A stretch of DNA of 64,000 nucleotides. Origin: Strigamia acuminata. Lineage: Eukaryota; Arthropoda; Chilopoda; Geophilomorpha; Linotaeniidae. The translations under genes were made by a program, and so were the position numbers. Of this stretch, positions 23,889-34,520 are shown piece after piece; the first letter of the stretch is position 1, and each line of letters starts with the position of its first letter. The stretch spans positions 4,960,001-5,024,000 of the forward strand of contig OX442322.1 in the NCBI GenBank assembly GCA_949358305.1, in the 5' to 3' direction. The notes under the pieces were generated by a model that saw only the letters and a list, made by a program, of their open reading frames with translations, was not told the origin of the DNA and did no database searches.

Positions 23889-24487
23889 TTACAACAACAC
23901 CGGAGCTTCCTGAATTACTGGGTCGCCAGCAACACTGTCGTCGTCAGAAAATGACCCATTGAACGAGTCCGAACTCGAAGTATCAAAGTCATTCTCAAAT
24001 TCAGGCGACGTGACCGTCCCTAATTCAAACCAGAAATTGTTTTCAAAAATTTTGACGTGTTTAGACAAAAACACCTGATTTTTATTCGGATCCCAAATTC
24101 TATAGTCGCGTGTAGAAGCGGCGTATCCAATTAATGCCCCAGCCCATGCCCTGTCTTGTAATTTCCCGACCCGAGTTTGAGAAGGGATGTGAACATACGT
24201 CAGTAAACCGATACACTTGACATGGCGAAGGGACAGTTTCTTGTTATGAAACACGTTATATGGTGTTTTCCCGCCAATTCCCATATGTGGAAAACGGTTC
24301 TTCAGGTATACAACTGAAACGGCAAGTTTAGCCCATAAAGTAGGGGGGAATTTGTTCTCGATAAGGAGTGCCCGGACTCCATTAATAATGGTACGATTAG
24401 CCCTTTCCGCGACCGAATTCATTTCTGGGCTGTATGCATTAGTCCTCATACACTTAAGCCCAATTGTCGCCACATAATTGTCCCATT
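23889..24487 (-). pseudogene. Copia element C: distal integrase fragment
   Basis: On the minus strand the frame reads KWDNYVATIGLKC, PEMNSVAERANRTI (catalytic Glu present), KTPYNVFHNKK, RHVKCIGLLTYVHIPSQT and the GALIGYAASTRDYRIWDP block typical of the integrase C-terminal region, then an acidic tail and a stop. RT and RNase H are absent, so the 3' end of C was lost before or at the junction near 23888. The proximal part of the same element lies at 53.9-57.4 kb, separated by Copia D, whose LTR begins at 24488 inside this coding sequence. Confidence 0.85.
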
Positions 24488-25044
24488 TGTTGGACTTTGG
24501 AACCACTTTTCACCTAATTAAATCGTTTTTCGATGTGAAATGGCTTTGAAATGTTTATTTTATCATTTATCGGTAATTGTTTCCATTTTCCTGGGTTATT
24601 CAGTGTTTATTTAGTGTTTTCATGCTTGTTTGTAAGGAGAATGCATGGTACCGGGTTAAATGTACTCAATACATTAGGTTTCATGCATCCTCTATCTTGT
24701 TCTTATGTTTTTCATTATTATTGTTTATAATATCGGCCACCAGATGTCTCTGGCAGATTGCAAATGGCCGCGCACACAGCCAGAGTGTTTCTCTATGTTT
24801 TCCAATGGTTTTTGGATCAATTATGTAAGTTTTCTCGAATTAAAGTGTATTTTGTTAATTATCAGTATTAGTTTATGTGCCACACGTCTTTATAAGTGTG
24901 GCACACGCGTTTTCTGGCCCAATACAGATCTGAACTCGCGTTTACGCATCACGGCAATTTTTCCAGCTCATGCATTGCCGTGAGCACGTTATTTTCACGC
25001 TTCCAGCACGATTTATCGTGCATTTATTGCGCCACAGAGCTACA
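24488..25044 (+). repeat. 5' LTR of element D
   Basis: About 557 bp, from TGTTGGACTTTGGAACCAC to GAGCTACA. The first 25 bp recur at 53851-53875 after a polypurine tract, which confirms the left edge. The right edge is set just before the primer site. Confidence 0.75.
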
Positions 25045-25046
25045 AG

Positions 25047-25058
25047 TGGTAGCAGAGG
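25047..25058 (+). other. Primer-binding site of D (tRNA-Met 3' end type)
   Basis: TGGTAGCAGAGG lies two bases after the LTR. It matches the complement of the 3' end of initiator tRNA-Met (TGGTAGCAGAG). Confidence 0.75.
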
Positions 25059-25060
25059 CC

Positions 25061-25755
25061 TGGAAAGACACCAGTGCCTCGTTTTTTCACTAATTTTCCG
25101 TAAATTTCGCGGTTTTTTCGCGATTTCTGCGGAAATTTTTGTTTATTTCCAGTTTTTCGCCGAATTTCCGATGTCTCGACACACTTTGTACCCCGGAGTA
25201 CAGTGTGGCCACATAGAACTTCATCTCGCTTAGTACCCCGGTGTACGGCAAACTTTTTTTCAGAAGTTTTTCCTGATTTTCACAATCGGACGGCGATTTT
25301 TTTCTCGATTTTCGAAATCGGTCGGCGATCTTCCGAAAAATTCCGCATTTTTTATGCGCGGTGTGCACAGGGACGTCTGTGCATACAGATTCACCAACTT
25401 CTCCTTTTTTTATTTTAGATTTCGAATTTATTTGTTAGTTTTAAGTTTTTTGGTGTGGGTCAATTAGAATCCTTGGCGCCCTTCGTCCAAATCTGGGCAA
25501 GCGTCACTGTATTCTTAGACAAGGCTGAGCCCTGCGCCACCTAACATTCCCGCGGCCCCAGGTGGTCATAAAGGACGTTAGGGGGACACTTGTCTAAGGT
25601 TCTTAGCCAATTTTAGCATTGGCTCCCCGTCGTGGTTTTTCCGCTTCGAACACCGTTTGTGCGTGCGTCGAAAGTGCTTCGAGTGAAAAGTGCTTTGTTT
25701 TGGTGAATTGCGCTTCGATTTTCTGCAATTTTCTGGCCGTTTTTCGTTTGCTATC
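25061..25755 (+). other. Leader of element D
   Basis: About 700 bp of untranslated leader between primer site and gag. It has runs of TTTTCG-type sequence and no coding signal. Confidence 0.6.
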
Positions 25756-28375
25756 ATGCAAAAAGCTTCCGAAGCGACGTCGGGACGTGTACCGGTCCTG
25801 ACGACCGGCAACTACGAACAATGGCAACGAACAGTAAAGATGTTGCTCAAAAGTGAAGGCGCTGTGGCATCACGTCACAGAAGACGGCGAGGAGGATTTT
25901 CTGAAGACGGCGGATGACAAGGAGAAACGCAAATATCAACGTCGGAAGGAACGAGCCCTAGGAACCATTTATTGTTTGGTATCCGAAGCCAAACAGTCGG
26001 CACTCGATGGCTGTGAGACACCGAAAGAACAATGGGACATGCTCGCCAAGATCTACGCCCCCAGTTCACTCGCCCGTCAGGCAGCTATGCGCCGACAGTT
26101 CTTGCAATTGAAACTAGAGCTGAACGAGGAAATGCCCGACTTCCTGGGGCGTGTAGACCTGATGGTTCGTCAATTGAAGGACATCGGAGAGGACATTCTC
26201 CCTCGACATCAGGCCTACCAGTACCTCGTTTTTCTTCCAGCGGATTACGACCAGGCAACGTTCTCCATTTACCATTGGCCGTTGGCGAATTTTACCCCGG
26301 CCAAGGTCTCCGAACAGCTCTTGTCGGAATACCTTCGTTTGAAGTCGAAATCGGATCACAATACGAAGAAGACGTCGGCATTCGCCGCGGACAATCGCAA
26401 CCGCAGTCAATCTCGCAATCCTCGTCCACTATCGCAAATTCGTTGTTTCAATTGCGATCAGATGGGCCACTACGCGAACAAATGCCCTCTTCCGTGCCGA
26501 CAATCGAAAGAACAGCAACCGGCAGCTGCACTACAAGGTCGATCTCGCAGCAAAAACCGACGTCGAAAGGGAACCAATTCTCAGCAACCCGGTGGTCAAA
26601 ACCGTGAAATTTCCCGCCCGCAACGTGATGCTGCGTACCTCTTGTCTGCGCCACCAGTTGTTACAGCACCGACTGTGCATTTCCTCCAATTCCACGAATG
26701 GATTGTTGATTGCTGCGCAACCGACCACGTGTCGCACGTTAAAGCGTGGTTCACAAACTTTGTTTCCGTTGTCCCGTTCAACATCGAGCTGGGACAAGGC
26801 AGTTCGAAGGTCACAGGCAAAGGTGATGTTCCGGTCAAGTCGCTCATCGATGGCTGCGAATGCACCGTAATGCTGCGCGACGTCTTATTCGCACCGGACT
26901 TCGGCGCCAATCTTATCTCGGTTTCTCGGATTGATAAATGTGGACACCACATCCACATTCACAACTCGGAATTGCACACGTATGAAACGGATATCAAACT
27001 AAGTGTTCTTCGGGCGAAACAGAAGTCTGGACTTTATTTCGTGGATGGGCTTATCTTGCCATTCGCCGCTCCGACTAATGTTTCGAGTTCTCTACCCGTT
27101 TCATCGTTGCCTCCGACTCCGACACCGACCACGCTAGTGACGAAGGAAGAGGACTTTCCCGCATTGCCCAAGTCTTCCAACAAGGCTAAGACGAAGTCGG
27201 CTGACAATATGACCGATTTCCGCTTGCCCGTCTCCTCCAACACCTTACTGGTCCCTTCACTTTTTCCTACCAGTCCTGCTCCTATTCCCGGATCCCAACC
27301 TCAACAGATCCGGATGTATTCCAATGCCCTCACATCTCTTCCCGTTGCCAAGTCAAACGCAACATCACCTCCTCCTGTTGCTAAGTCAAATGCAACATCA
27401 CCTCCTAAACCGGTTACTACGTCGGTCAACGTCGCGGATGCCACGGGATTGTGGCACAGCAGACTGGGTCACCTGCACACCAAAGCCATGCAGACTTTGG
27501 CTGCTAACTCCCAGGTTTACGGACTTGATCCAGCTGCTGTTCGACAGGAACTTTCCTGCAACACGTGCCGTGTCGCCAAGTCTACGCGTGCTTCGCATAA
27601 GCCGATTTCCGCGCCTTCGACCACGAAACCGCTTGAATTGCTTCACATGGACGTCTGGGGTCCGTCGAGACTGCCTTTCATTGGTGGCGCTAATTTCGCC
27701 TTCACCATTATCGACGACGCCACCAGGTATGCCTGGCTTTTTCCGATCGCCCGTAAATCCGATGTTTTCGCTACGTTAAAAGACTTTGTATCCCGTGTCA
27801 AACGTATAGCCGATTGCCGGATCAAAACGATTCGTACCGACCGTGGAGGAGAATTCATTTCAAGGGATTTTGACCGTTATCTCGCCGACAAGGGCATTGT
27901 TGCGCAACGGACCAATCCCGCGAGCCCACAAATGAACGGAGTCGCCGAACGCCTGAACCGAACGATGGGCGATTATCTCCGCTCCGTTAGATCCGAAACC
28001 GGATTTCCGCATACGCTTTGGGCCGAACTTGCTGTGACATTCGTGTACATCAAGAACTGAAGTCCGCATTCGAAGCTCAACGACGAAATCCCGTACATTT
28101 TGTGGCGCCAGCGAGCTCTCTCCGTCAGACATTTTCGTAAAATCGGTTCCAAGTGCTGGGTGCACTTCACCGCGCCTGGACGCAACAAACTGGATCCTCG
28201 TGCATGGGAGGGATTTCTCGTCGGCTACGCTTCTGGTACTCGCGGTTATCGAGTTTTGAATCCGGCTACGAACACTGTCACCGAGTCGGTTCACGTTCAG
28301 ATTGATGAACGGCAGAGCTTTAAGCGCTCGCCCTTCTATGTCCCAGATCCGGATGACAATACTCCACCCATGGAG
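25756..28375 (+). pseudogene. Copia D gag, protease and integrase
   Basis: ATG 25756 opens gag (LTTGNYEQWQRTV). A one-base shift near 25850 moves it into the frame containing LWHHVTEDG. Then follow the zinc knuckle CFNCDQMGHYANKC, protease WIVDCCATDHVSH (the usual DSG/DTG is DCC, so the active site is lost), pre-integrase LWHSRLGHLH...CNTCRVAKS, and integrase HMDVWGP / IRTDRGGEF / MNGVAERLNRT (DDE intact). An in-frame TGA at 28058-28060, where homologues have Arg (CGA), interrupts the integrase, which otherwise continues (KIGSKCWVHF, GFLVGYASGTRGYRV) to the E insertion site TGGAG at 28371-28375. Confidence 0.9.
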
Positions 28376-28784
28376 TGTTGGGTTCTAGTGTTTGTTGGGT
28401 GAGTGTTGGACAGTAAGGAGACATCTTCTTAAGCTTGGCTTAAAGTCCATATCCAATAAGGCTGCCACTTTATTCACAGTTTGGCAAAGAGTGAGTGACT
28501 TCACTCATGACAGTATACAGAACGAATCTCATACAGTGAATAGGACAAATCATATATGATACAGAAAGAATCCTTTAGGATTTGTAAACACAAGCTATAT
28601 AATGCTAAAAGAACAAATCATAACTAAGAGACCGTATTTGGACCAGCATGGGAATTTCCTCCGATGCACACAGTCACCGTAGGCACTCCAAATGCCGTTA
28701 ACGATACCCCGCAACGCAACAACGGTATGCTGCGCACAATTGCACATTGTTATAACCGATCCACAGTTATGGAATAACCCAACA
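28376..28784 (-). repeat. 3' LTR of element E
   Basis: Ends are perfect inverted repeats, TGTTGGGTT and AACCCAACA. The minus strand contains GTGAATAAAGTGGCAGCC, an AATAAA signal. The polypurine tract (minus strand ATCAGAGGGGATA) is at 28785-28797. Confidence 0.95.
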
Positions 28785-28842
28785 TATCCCCTCTGATCGA
28801 TTATAACCTCCAAGCAAAGACACTTCCAATTAAACACAACAA

Positions 28843-30603
28843 TCAACAACAATCGTCCTCCCATGTAATAGTTATGTCGTTAATCACGAGCCGATCATTC
28901 TGCTTTCTTAATTCCAATGATGGGGGGTCGGACTCCCTATTATGGATAAAAGACCCATTAAAAATTATTTCTCTGTCTCCCCCCTCATAGTTCAAATCTT
29001 TTTCAAATGTAATACTTGGAATGCCATTAGAAATCGACTCGCAAGTCGTTGATTGACCTTTGACGATCTTTGTCGTCAACTCTAAACCTTTGTTTGTTTT
29101 GCTTGTTTTATTTTTCCTTTTCCTTTTGTTTCTCTTGGTCTTTTTAATTTCCCCCTCTGTTTCAACGAGTTTGCACTCATTTTCACCAAGCAATGTCTGT
29201 GCTTGTGTTGAGAAAACTTCCCCCTCTGTTTCAACAGCTTTGGACCCGCTTACACCAAGTAAAGTAATGTCAGGGAGAATTTCTTCGTATGTCTTCACTA
29301 AAGACAAAACCTCTGGGGATTTAAGAACAGGCTGTACGACAATGGTTGAGACCTCCTCTGTCTCATCTTCGGGAAGAGCATGCGAATCCAACAAACCGTT
29401 ATCTTCCGCTTTAACAACTTCCATAGGGTTACCCATTTCCCCCTCGAACCAATAATCCTGTTCGTACACCTTTAACTTGACCAAAGAAACAACTTTGTCT
29501 TGTTTCGGATCCCAGATCCGATAAGCTTTTCCAAATTCGGAATATCCGACTAAAGCGCCCTCCCAGGTACGCTTGGGACATTTCACATTCCTAATGCGTG
29601 CAAAACCTCTAACCTTCGACCCAATACATCGGAGGTGTCTCACTGATACCGGTCGCGTATACAATACATTATAAGGAGCTTCCATATTCAAACTAACTTT
29701 TGGAACACGATTACGCAAATATGCCATCGTATCGGCCAGTTCCATCCATAAAGTGTTTGGAAACCTGTTTTCCCGTAGTAAAATGTTTACTCCCGTTACA
29801 ATGTCTTCGTTGGCGCTCTCAGAGATGGAATAAATTTCAGGGTTGGCTGATTCCATTCCAGCAATCTCGATTCCAATACATTCGGCAATTTCAACCCATT
29901 CAATCAATTCTTTTGGGGAATAATCCATCCCATGTCCCAAATAAATTTGTTTTACTTTCTTGCCAAATATATGCTCAGTTTCCTTTACCCAATCCTGAAA
30001 CATATCAATTATACCTTTCCCATTCTTTGAATGCCTAATCCAGATATACTGCGAACAATCATCAACTAAAACCATGTATTGTTCTCCCATTTTGTGTGGG
30101 ACATCCCAAACACTCAGATTTATTAAATCCAAAACCTCCCCGAGGTAAACTTTCTGTGTTGGGGGCATATCCGGCTTTGTAGCTTCTGTTACTACACCAG
30201 ATGCATGAGGGATAATCTCGTTGTCCTCTAATAGGATGCCAAAAACTCTCTTTGACTGATTCATGCCAAGAACGTTCTCTCTATGCAGATGTCCTAAACG
30301 CGTCTGCCACAAATAAAGAGGAAGAGCTCTGTCTTTTCTTTTCTCAGACCTTTTTGTAAACTCGGATTTCCCTAAAAACCCTTTACCGTCCTTGGTCTCA
30401 AAACAATTGCTAACAATCCTGGTCATACTGTGTGACCTCTCCCCCTCATTGTTAGTAATTGTGACTCTGCCTAATTCTGCAGAATCCTTAGACTTTCTAG
30501 CCCTATTTGGAAAACATTTCTGATTTGCCATACCAGAATTAGGGGGATTGTCTGCTTTTAAATGCAGTCGTGCCACTATGCTTTCTGTTCCCCATCGTGT
30601 CAT
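28843..30603 (-). CDS. E integrase-like protein without catalytic residues
   Basis: An uninterrupted 586-codon frame collinear with Copia pre-integrase and integrase: LYLWQTRLGHLHRENVLGM, MVLVDDCSQYIWI, ESANEDIVTGVNILLRENRF, APYNVLYT, VRHLRCIGSKVRGFARI and GALVGYSEFGKAYRIWDP. The expected catalytic context HMDxxGP reads NLSVWDV, RTDNGGEF reads LGHGMDYS, and the CxxC zinc pair is not seen. The Glu region (SESANED) is roughly kept. A Lys/Arg-rich segment (KKTKRNKRKRKNKTSK) lies in the C-terminal half, and the frame ends in a normal stop just before the polypurine tract, with no RT. Integration activity is unlikely. Whether it has a structural or interfering role is open. Confidence 0.75.
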   Translation of the reverse strand: MTRWGTESIVARLHLKADNPPNSGMANQKCFPNRARKSKDSAELGRVTITNNEGERSHSMTRIVSNCFETKDGKGFLGKSEFTKRSEKRKDRALPLYLWQTRLGHLHRENVLGMNQSKRVFGILLEDNEIIPHASGVVTEATKPDMPPTQKVYLGEVLDLINLSVWDVPHKMGEQYMVLVDDCSQYIWIRHSKNGKGIIDMFQDWVKETEHIFGKKVKQIYLGHGMDYSPKELIEWVEIAECIGIEIAGMESANPEIYSISESANEDIVTGVNILLRENRFPNTLWMELADTMAYLRNRVPKVSLNMEAPYNVLYTRPVSVRHLRCIGSKVRGFARIRNVKCPKRTWEGALVGYSEFGKAYRIWDPKQDKVVSLVKLKVYEQDYWFEGEMGNPMEVVKAEDNGLLDSHALPEDETEEVSTIVVQPVLKSPEVLSLVKTYEEILPDITLLGVSGSKAVETEGEVFSTQAQTLLGENECKLVETEGEIKKTKRNKRKRKNKTSKTNKGLELTTKIVKGQSTTCESISNGIPSITFEKDLNYEGGDREIIFNGSFIHNRESDPPSLELRKQNDRLVINDITITWEDDCC

Positions 30604-30848
30604 GTACTTGAACTTTGTTCAAACACCTAAAACTCCCGTGTCTATGTTGAGTTTCCCTGTGTTGTCTATTATTAATTGAGATCTCACTCAAATTATCTAT
30701 GGTATTCGAAGCCCCATTCGAATCAACCATCTCGCAATTCTGATTTACATTGTTCGTGCTTAGCACGTTGCTATTCGCAGTCTCTTCCACATTACACATA
30801 TGTCTCTCACAAATTGCCCTGATTGAATCTCCAATCGCTTTAGCCAAA

Positions 30849-31966
30849 CTATTTGGTTTGTGAGTTAATGATAAAATGTGTTAATAGCAATACATTTTTG
30901 CCAAAATCAGAATTCAAATCAGCTGTGTCAACCGCATGCTTTGTTACAAAGGGTGCGGTTGCACTCACATTTGAAACCATGGTGCAACAATTAACCGTGA
31001 ACTCATTATTCTCATTCCGTTGTGCCACCAGAAATGGTTTGCTGATTTTATTTTTGTAAACAGCCAGTCTCCCATGTGCAATATTAGTGGTTAGGCCAAT
31101 TTGATCTAATTTTCCCAATGAAATCAAATTTCTCCCACTTTTGGGCACAAACCAAACATCCTTTAATAATAAATTTGCCTTCTTATTCCCATTTAAAGAG
31201 AAAAGTCGGAAATCACCAATCCCCATGATTTCTAAATCATTTACAAATTTATTTAAAGGCCTAAAATTGCAAAACCACTTTTCACATGATGCCACATGGT
31301 TGGAGACCTGGCTATCACAATACCAAGTAATATTCCCAAACATATTATCTCCCTTGGTTGTAGAATTTTTAAAATTCTCCTTGTCTTTATCGTCGAATGA
31401 CTGCACATTCTTTTCCCACGTGTGCACGTCCGAACAGTTCCGTTTACTGCAAAATCTTTCACAAGCCTGTGTTAATTGCCGCATCCCAGATGAGGAGAGA
31501 TTTCCTTGTCTCCTAACCAAAGGACAATCCCTGGCGAGATGACCCACTCCGCCACAATTGAAACAACAGGTGACACACGTCTGTGTCGAAGATTCCAGTC
31601 TGTTCCCGCAATAAAGTCCGTTTTTGGCATTTAATGCCCTGCAAAAACTCGAATTGCCATGTCCAATCTTAGAATGTTGCGGAATCCTTTGGCGTTGCCA
31701 ATCCCTTGCGCCATAAATGTCCTTGTTGACATTGCACCCATTGGCTTCACCGCCAACCACGTGGATCTTATCCACATTGCGATTCCAAATTACACGATCT
31801 TGTCGTACGTTCGTATCATCATCATGATACGACGGGTCATGGAGCTGTCCTTTGGCCCGTTGTCGCCCTGGCGCACGCGTGCAACATGCCAACTATCCAA
31901 ATTGGCTTTAAAACCCGGCAATCGTCCTCGGGTTTGGAACAATCTTCCACTGTCTTTTAAAGACAT
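30849..31966 (-). pseudogene. E reduced gag and protease-like region
   Basis: A short N-terminal frame (MSLKDSGRLFQTRGRLPGFK, from 31966) stops at 31790. An overlapping frame carries the zinc knuckle CFNCGGVGHLARDC and a protease-like block WYCDSQVSNHVASC, where the active-site D-S/T-G reads D-S-Q, then LKDVWFVPKSGRNLISLGKLD. The UBN2 gag domain present in the other Copia elements is not found. A third short frame (30539-30847) and then the integrase frame follow, each in a new register. This part is degenerate. Confidence 0.7.
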
Positions 31967-31984
31967 TGTTGCAGCACTTAACAC

Positions 31985-33608
31985 AATTTTTCACACAAAA
32001 ATTCACTATTCGTTGCGTAATGTGGCTCTTTCCACAATAATGCCGTAGCACTAACTGGTAGACACTTTGTCACTTTACAACACTTTTCCCACAAAATATG
32101 AGGCGAAAAATGCGCTACTTCCCGGGGGAATCTCTTTAAGAGAGATTGAGACCCGAATCTGGTCGTCCTGATAGCTTCCGACCGCCAACCTGGTGGCGCG
32201 GGACGGCTAACTTGTACAACGGACAAGCCCAGACCGGAATAGGACTGTACGGGGACGACTGCCCGAAGAGTACAGAACAAACTAAATGGCCCGCAACAAA
32301 AACTTAAAACTATACAGAGTTTCAAGACAACCCAAGTAAATAAAACAATAATACGTTGGCACGTTGTCTTCTTTGCGGGACTTTTGCGTCGCAAAATCCC
32401 ACGTTGGCGTCGTTGAACTTGTCGCAATTCACTTGTGCACCTGGCACAAGGCTTAACCGGTCCCTGCGATGCGCAGATACACTCTACGTGCAAATCCGCG
32501 ATGCGTTTGTGCCCGTCGCACCAAACGCGTCCAACAACTCGAAACGGTGTCCAGAAATTCCGTGACGTTGTCCAGACGTCTATCGGTGATCTATCTAACG
32601 TTGCTTTACGTTGAAACGCTCTTCCGCCGATAAATTCGTCGATAACGTCGCTACGACGTCGCTCCAATCGATCGCAAACCGTATCGCCGATCGTTCCAGT
32701 TGAAAAATCGACTTCTCGTCGAATCATCGGTTCCGAAACTGTTCGGAATGGTCGTTGGTCCTCTCCAACGATGTTGTAGTGTTCCCACGTTGATTTAATC
32801 TACGATGGAACACTTCTTCACCGCTAAAACAGCCAATCTCGCTGCTCCTAGTGAAGAACGATGGGCGCCGCCATCTTGGATCGTGACGTCATCGTTGCAA
32901 ACATTTCGCTCGATTTGTTATGAAAATGGCCTATATTTCCGCCAAACGAAACAAAAATATAATGCAAACAGTTCTTACAGCCACAATGTGAAATCCTTAG
33001 CCGATTCCACGTTGAATCCAATCGAATCTCGCTGCAAATCCGTGCCCGGCACTTCTGCAATTTGTTCCCGGCGCCGTCCGTCAAATCCGAATCGATTCGC
33101 CGAAATTCTGTGTTGCGACACTATTCCGCAGCAAAAACCTTCCAAAATCGATCGTCGTCGTTGCCAAACGATTTCCAACGATCCCACGGTGTTTATTCTG
33201 CCGTTGCAGAACGTTTCCTGCACGAAACAGCTTGCTTCTGCTGCTAATCGTTGCTTTCGATGGGCGCCGCCATGTTGGATGGTGGCGTCATCGCGATAAA
33301 CATCGTGGCTTGAAATAGGCTTATAATTCCGCCAAATAAACACAAAAACGATTCGAAAATTGTTCTTACTGTCCACGCTAATAGTCCAAGCCGATTCCGT
33401 CGCAAAAACACTTTGTTTTCCGTCTCGAAACACCGTCCGCCGATCCACGCCGTCTGCTCGTTCGTTGCGGGCGATTGCCGTCGAATCCTCGGCCCGAACG
33501 TCTCCAAAACGTCGTCGCGATCGTCGCGAATGCGTATACGAACGCCCGATCCTTTCCTGCTTAGCAGGCACGCGAATCCTCGATCGCTTCGGCGGCGCCT
33601 CGTTGCTC
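31985..33608 (-). other. Leader of E, internal part, with duplicated YY1/CRE-like module
   Basis: Long untranslated leader to the left of P2. Two diverged direct copies (about 32861-33030 and 33260-33410) each begin GGGCGCCGCCAT(C/G)TTGGAT. The first is followed by TGACGTCA (32884-32891), a cAMP-response-type site; the second has GGCGTCA there. Several short open frames here are not credible genes. Confidence 0.55.
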
Positions 33609-33613
33609 GATGT

Positions 33614-33757
33614 CTGTTGTTGTAGGAATGGTTCGATTGGATCAAGGATTAAATGGGCAATCCATGATTTCTGCTCAAAAATTACAAAAGGGTAAAATGA
33701 GGAAGTGGTTCGAGGGTGGGAGAATGGGAATGTTTAGGTTAGGTTATGTTAGGTTGT
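33614..33757 (+). repeat. P2 left terminal inverted repeat
   Basis: Matches the minus strand of 50862-50996 with one substitution until the telomere-like tract. It starts CTGTTGTTGTAGGAATGG and its inner end is TTAGG TTAGG TTATG TTAGG (33734-33753). Polinton ends usually start with AG; here AGG is preceded by ten extra matching bases. Confidence 0.9.
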
Positions 33758-34476
33758 CCCGCACGCTTCTGTATTTATATTTATACTTATTTTTAATTTT
33801 TATTTGTAAATGAAAATGTGTAATTCTAAAAGTTAAAATGTATTAAAACAATCCGTCAGAAAAATCAAATGAATTCTTATTTAAAATTGGTTTAATACAT
33901 TTCAACATTCATTGCATTAAACATTTTAATTAAATTAATTTAACCTTTTATCAATTTCATTTTAAATTGTATTTTATTTGAAATAGTTTTCTGCATTTAT
34001 ATTTCTATTTTATTTTTTATTTGTATTTGTAAATGAAAATGTTTAATGCTATTAATCTTAAAATGTATTAAAACAAGTTTAAATGAGAATTCATTTTTAT
34101 TTACAAATGTGGCCTAGTTAATAGGCAAGTGTAATTCTAAAAGTTAAAATGTATTAAAACATTTCACCAGAAAAAAAAAATCAAATGAATTCTCATTTAA
34201 AATAGTTTTAATACATTTCAACATTAATAGCATTTAACATTTTTATTTACAAATAAAATTTTTATTTAAGAAATTTCATTAAATCAATTTAACTTTTTAA
34301 CAATTTCTTTTTAAATTGTATTTTATTTTAAATAGTTTTCTGCATTTATATTTGTACTTATTTTTTATTTGTGTTTGTATATAAATGAATCAGAATTTTT
34401 TCAGTTGATCAACGACCCTGAATCCTGACGGAGCGGAAAACCTATGCCCAATTTTCTAATTTTTCAAAATTATTTT
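33758..34476. repeat. AT-rich subterminal repeats of P2, left side
   Basis: Contains no gene. A direct repeat of about 95 bp occurs at about 33819-33925 and 34129-34240; each unit holds AAAATGTATTAAAACA and TTTAATACATTTCAACATT, which can pair with each other. Confidence 0.7.
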
Positions 34477-34513
34477 TATATAAAAAATGAAAATCTATTT
34501 AGATTCGTTCAGT
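34477..34513 (+). promoter_or_regulatory. TATA box and initiator of P2 polymerase
   Basis: TATATAAA (34477-34484) is followed by TTCAGTG, whose arthropod-type initiator TCAGT (34509-34513) lies about 30 bp downstream and 10 bp before the polymerase ATG. Confidence 0.6.
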
Positions 34514-34520
34514 GCTCTGG

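Noticed and set aside
31790-32727. Minus-strand frames as an intact gag of E
   Set aside because: No UBN2 motif; the frames change register repeatedly.
32805-33695. Several open frames of 100-200 codons in E's leader
   Set aside because: GC-rich leader sequence with duplicated modules, competing frames on both strands, and no recognisable domain.
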